Source: an uncultured Pirellulaceae bacterium
GTDB lineage: Bacteria; Planctomycetota; Planctomycetia; Pirellulales; Pirellulaceae
Reading direction: 5' to 3'
Length of the DNA stretch: 35,840 nt
Assembly: GCA_938091115.1 (NCBI GenBank)
Contig: CALKNI010000013.1
Coordinates: 1 to 35,840, forward strand
This document shows positions 34,260-35,840 of this stretch, piece after piece; position 1 is the stretch's first letter; each line of letters opens with the position of its first letter. The notes below the pieces were generated by a model that worked only from the letters and a program-made list of their open reading frames with translations, was not told the origin of the DNA and did not search any database. The translations under genes were made by a program, and so were the position numbers.

Positions 34260-34523
34260 ATGGATAAACCAAAAATTGCCGCCTGCTTCCCCAAACAAGT
34301 AGATTTAGTAGCTGGTAAAAAATACGCTTACTGCACCTGCGGCATTTCGGAAAACCAGCCGTTTTGCGACGGCAAACACAAAGGGACAGACTTTGTGCCA
34401 ATGGTTTTTGAGGCGGCTGAAACAGAAACAGCCTATTTCTGTCAGTGCAAACAAACTTCCAATGCCCCTAAGTGCGACGGAACGCACAACACACTCGAAT
34501 CTTCCGATGATGCTACAACCTAA
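34260..34523 (+). CDS. Double CDGSH iron-sulfur domain protein
   Basis: 87 residues with two complete CDGSH motifs: CTCGISENQPFCDGKH and CQCKQTSNAPKCDGTH, each matching C-x-C-x2-(S/T)-x3-P-x-C-D-G-x-H. Each site would hold a 2Fe-2S cluster with three Cys and one His ligand (MitoNEET-type), so the protein should carry two clusters. The N-terminal KIAACFPKQVDLVAGKKYAYC strand is typical of bacterial members. It is a soluble, probably cytoplasmic protein; function in bacteria is poorly defined (redox or cluster transfer). It lies between the pilin unit and the prepilin peptidase homologue, from both of which it is independent: a strong terminator is upstream and 56 bp separate it from the next ATG. 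Confidence 0.92.
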   Translation: MDKPKIAACFPKQVDLVAGKKYAYCTCGISENQPFCDGKHKGTDFVPMVFEAAETETAYFCQCKQTSNAPKCDGTHNTLESSDDATT

Positions 34524-34579
34524 TCTTTTAAATTAGCTCTCCAACGGTGGCTGACCGGCAGCTTCAGTAGTGGTTCGAT

Positions 34580-35782
34580 ATGAGCAAGCAAGCAAAATTC
34601 ATTCTCCTTAGCAAAGCGCTTGGATGGGTCTTGCTTGCTTTAATATTTATCTTACTAATTCTAACCCCTCTACTGACCTCAACACTTTTAAAAATAACGC
34701 AACTCCCCATTGGCGTGTTGCAATATTGGAGATACATCGAGTCATCCCAAGCCACGCTGATGAAGTTGCTTGGCGTGATTTGGATTTTCTTCCTTGGTGG
34801 ATGTTTTGCCAGTTTTTTAAATGTCGTCGCATGGCGGCTTCCCCGAGGTCGTGGCGTTAACGGCTCAAGTATGTGTCCGTTCTGCGAAACAGAACTCTTG
34901 TTTAGCGACAACCTGCCCGTTTACGGTTGGATTCAAAATTCGGGACGATGCAGAACCTGTCGCACACCGATTTCTCCGCGTTACCTGATCGTTGAGGTTT
35001 TTCTCGGTTTCGTTTTTCTCCTGATTGCATTTTTTGAAATCCTAACTGGCGGATCCAATCTGCCGTTTCAGCCGGCATTGCAGACTCAAGGATTTGAACA
35101 CCTTTTACTTGATCCCAAGTGGAATTTAATCCAAATCGCTTCTTACCACTTAGCTCTTATTTGCTTTCTGTTTACATTCTCGCTCATTCGCTCCGAACGA
35201 TTACAAGTCCCTCGGCGAGTTTTTTACTGGGGGCTCGGCATGGGTGTCGGACTGCCCTTGATTTGGCCAGGCATGACGTTAATCGCATGGAACATTGACA
35301 CCCAACAGCTAATTGAAATCGCACGCGGAACAACGACGCAATTCATTACATTCGTCTACGGCCTGATCGCCGGCTCTGCATGCGGGCTATTGTGCTCATG
35401 GGCAACTTTAAATTCCAAAAGAATGCTGGAAGATCGCGTTTATCAATCCACGATTGAACAATTCAATTACGTCGATGACGTCATCGCCACCATGGCACTA
35501 GTAGGGATCTTCCTTGGCTGGCAGGCAGCTTTGTCGGTGACACTTTTCTTCTTAATCATGCAAACCATTTTACTGCTGTCGGCAAAAAGATACCGGCTAT
35601 CCGCGGTTCCCCCTTCAGCGACGGTTTTCACAGCAACGCTTCTGCACTTATTGACGTGGCACGCCTCTACTTACCTTCCAATCTGGCCATCCCCGACAGC
35701 AAACGCTGGCGAAATTTCAGTTTCCCTCGTCGCTATCCTCTCAGTTTCTACGGCTCTTCGAAAATTCGCTGCCGCCCAGTAA
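34580..35782 (+). CDS. Prepilin peptidase homologue (A24 family) with altered active site
   Basis: 400 residues. The N-terminal cytoplasmic DiS_P_DiS domain is intact: FASFLNVVAWRLPRG, then the zinc-type C99-PF-C102 and C124-RT-C127 (RCRTCRTPISPRYLIVE). Six to eight membrane segments follow. In typical members two aspartates do the cutting: one in LIDxDxxxLPD and one in GxGD. Here the first region reads L202-IRSERLQVPR-212, so the Asp positions are Arg204, Glu206 and Arg212. The second region is YVDDVIATMALVGIFLGW, keeping D299/D300 but without the Gly-x-Gly. The protein may be a diverged enzyme, or a catalytically inactive partner. An extra membrane helix precedes the cysteine domain (about 10-40). 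It should process the DUF1559 protein if active. Confidence 0.82.
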   Translation: MSKQAKFILLSKALGWVLLALIFILLILTPLLTSTLLKITQLPIGVLQYWRYIESSQATLMKLLGVIWIFFLGGCFASFLNVVAWRLPRGRGVNGSSMCPFCETELLFSDNLPVYGWIQNSGRCRTCRTPISPRYLIVEVFLGFVFLLIAFFEILTGGSNLPFQPALQTQGFEHLLLDPKWNLIQIASYHLALICFLFTFSLIRSERLQVPRRVFYWGLGMGVGLPLIWPGMTLIAWNIDTQQLIEIARGTTTQFITFVYGLIAGSACGLLCSWATLNSKRMLEDRVYQSTIEQFNYVDDVIATMALVGIFLGWQAALSVTLFFLIMQTILLLSAKRYRLSAVPPSATVFTATLLHLLTWHASTYLPIWPSPTANAGEISVSLVAILSVSTALRKFAAAQ

Positions 35783-35840
35783 AATCTTCAAACTTTTTAA
35801 AACTGGACGTCAAAAAACGGGCCAGCGGAAGAGTACCCGC

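Noticed and set aside
1-35840. tRNA, rRNA, CRISPR arrays, insertion sequences, attachment sites
   Set aside because: No T-arm-like tRNA blocks in the gaps, no regularly spaced repeats, no transposase or integrase frames and no terminal inverted repeats were seen.

Overview
The window looks like chromosomal DNA of a planctomycete, most likely a Pirellulales/Rhodopirellula-type lineage. This is inferred from gene content: a DUF1559-type pilin-like protein with an N-terminal prepilin signal and a C-terminal H-x9-DG motif, followed by a small carboxypeptidase-regulatory-like lipoprotein; a CitG-like protein paired with a 6-pyruvoyl-tetrahydropterin-synthase-like protein; an HLD-III/OleB-like hydrolase; many TTG/ATG start choices and weak Shine-Dalgarno sites. 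No mobile element, CRISPR array, tRNA or rRNA was recognised.

Layout. (1) 76-6786, general functions: an ABC-2 permease fused to a CPBP/CAAX-type protease domain, a TTG-started amidohydrolase, a convergent THUMP-like methyltransferase, two tiny overlapping unknown genes and a secreted unknown protein. (2) 7273-8757, a DnaA-type replication initiator behind a 486-bp leader with a good sigma-70-like promoter and weak DnaA-box-like sites; dnaN is not beside it. (3) 8952-12470, an MsbA-like exporter with a periplasmic coiled-coil insertion and a GT4 glycosyltransferase. (4) 12860-18062, a metabolic block: a GcvT-like folate protein overlapping a PYROXD2-like FAD oxidoreductase (plus strand), facing a minus-strand unit of OleB-like hydrolase, CitG-like protein and PTPS, possibly linked to one-carbon/pterin metabolism. 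(5) 18314-31798, a surface-glycan locus. Two minus-strand methyltransferases (FkbM/TylF-era sugar or lipid decorators) diverge from a plus-strand run: HlpA-like GT2, capsule-type protein, PseB, PseC, SpsF/PseF-like cytidylyltransferase, a fused PseG-PseH, PseI, a second MsbA-like exporter and KpsF. (6) 32415-35782, a pilin-like protein, lipoprotein, double CDGSH iron-sulfur protein and a prepilin peptidase homologue with an altered active site.

How the genes fit together. The five pse genes supply every step from UDP-GlcNAc to CMP-pseudaminic acid (or a close nonulosonate), with hydrolase and acetyltransferase in one polypeptide. Glycosyltransferases and methyltransferases around them would build and decorate a glycan. 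KpsF supplies arabinose 5-phosphate for Kdo, and the two related exporters are candidates for moving lipid-linked product or lipid A-like material. The most unusual points are the coiled-coil exporters bracketing the locus, the PseG-PseH fusion with a changed PseG active-site motif, the prepilin peptidase homologue without its usual first aspartates, and the GcvT/oxidoreductase pair beside pterin-type genes.
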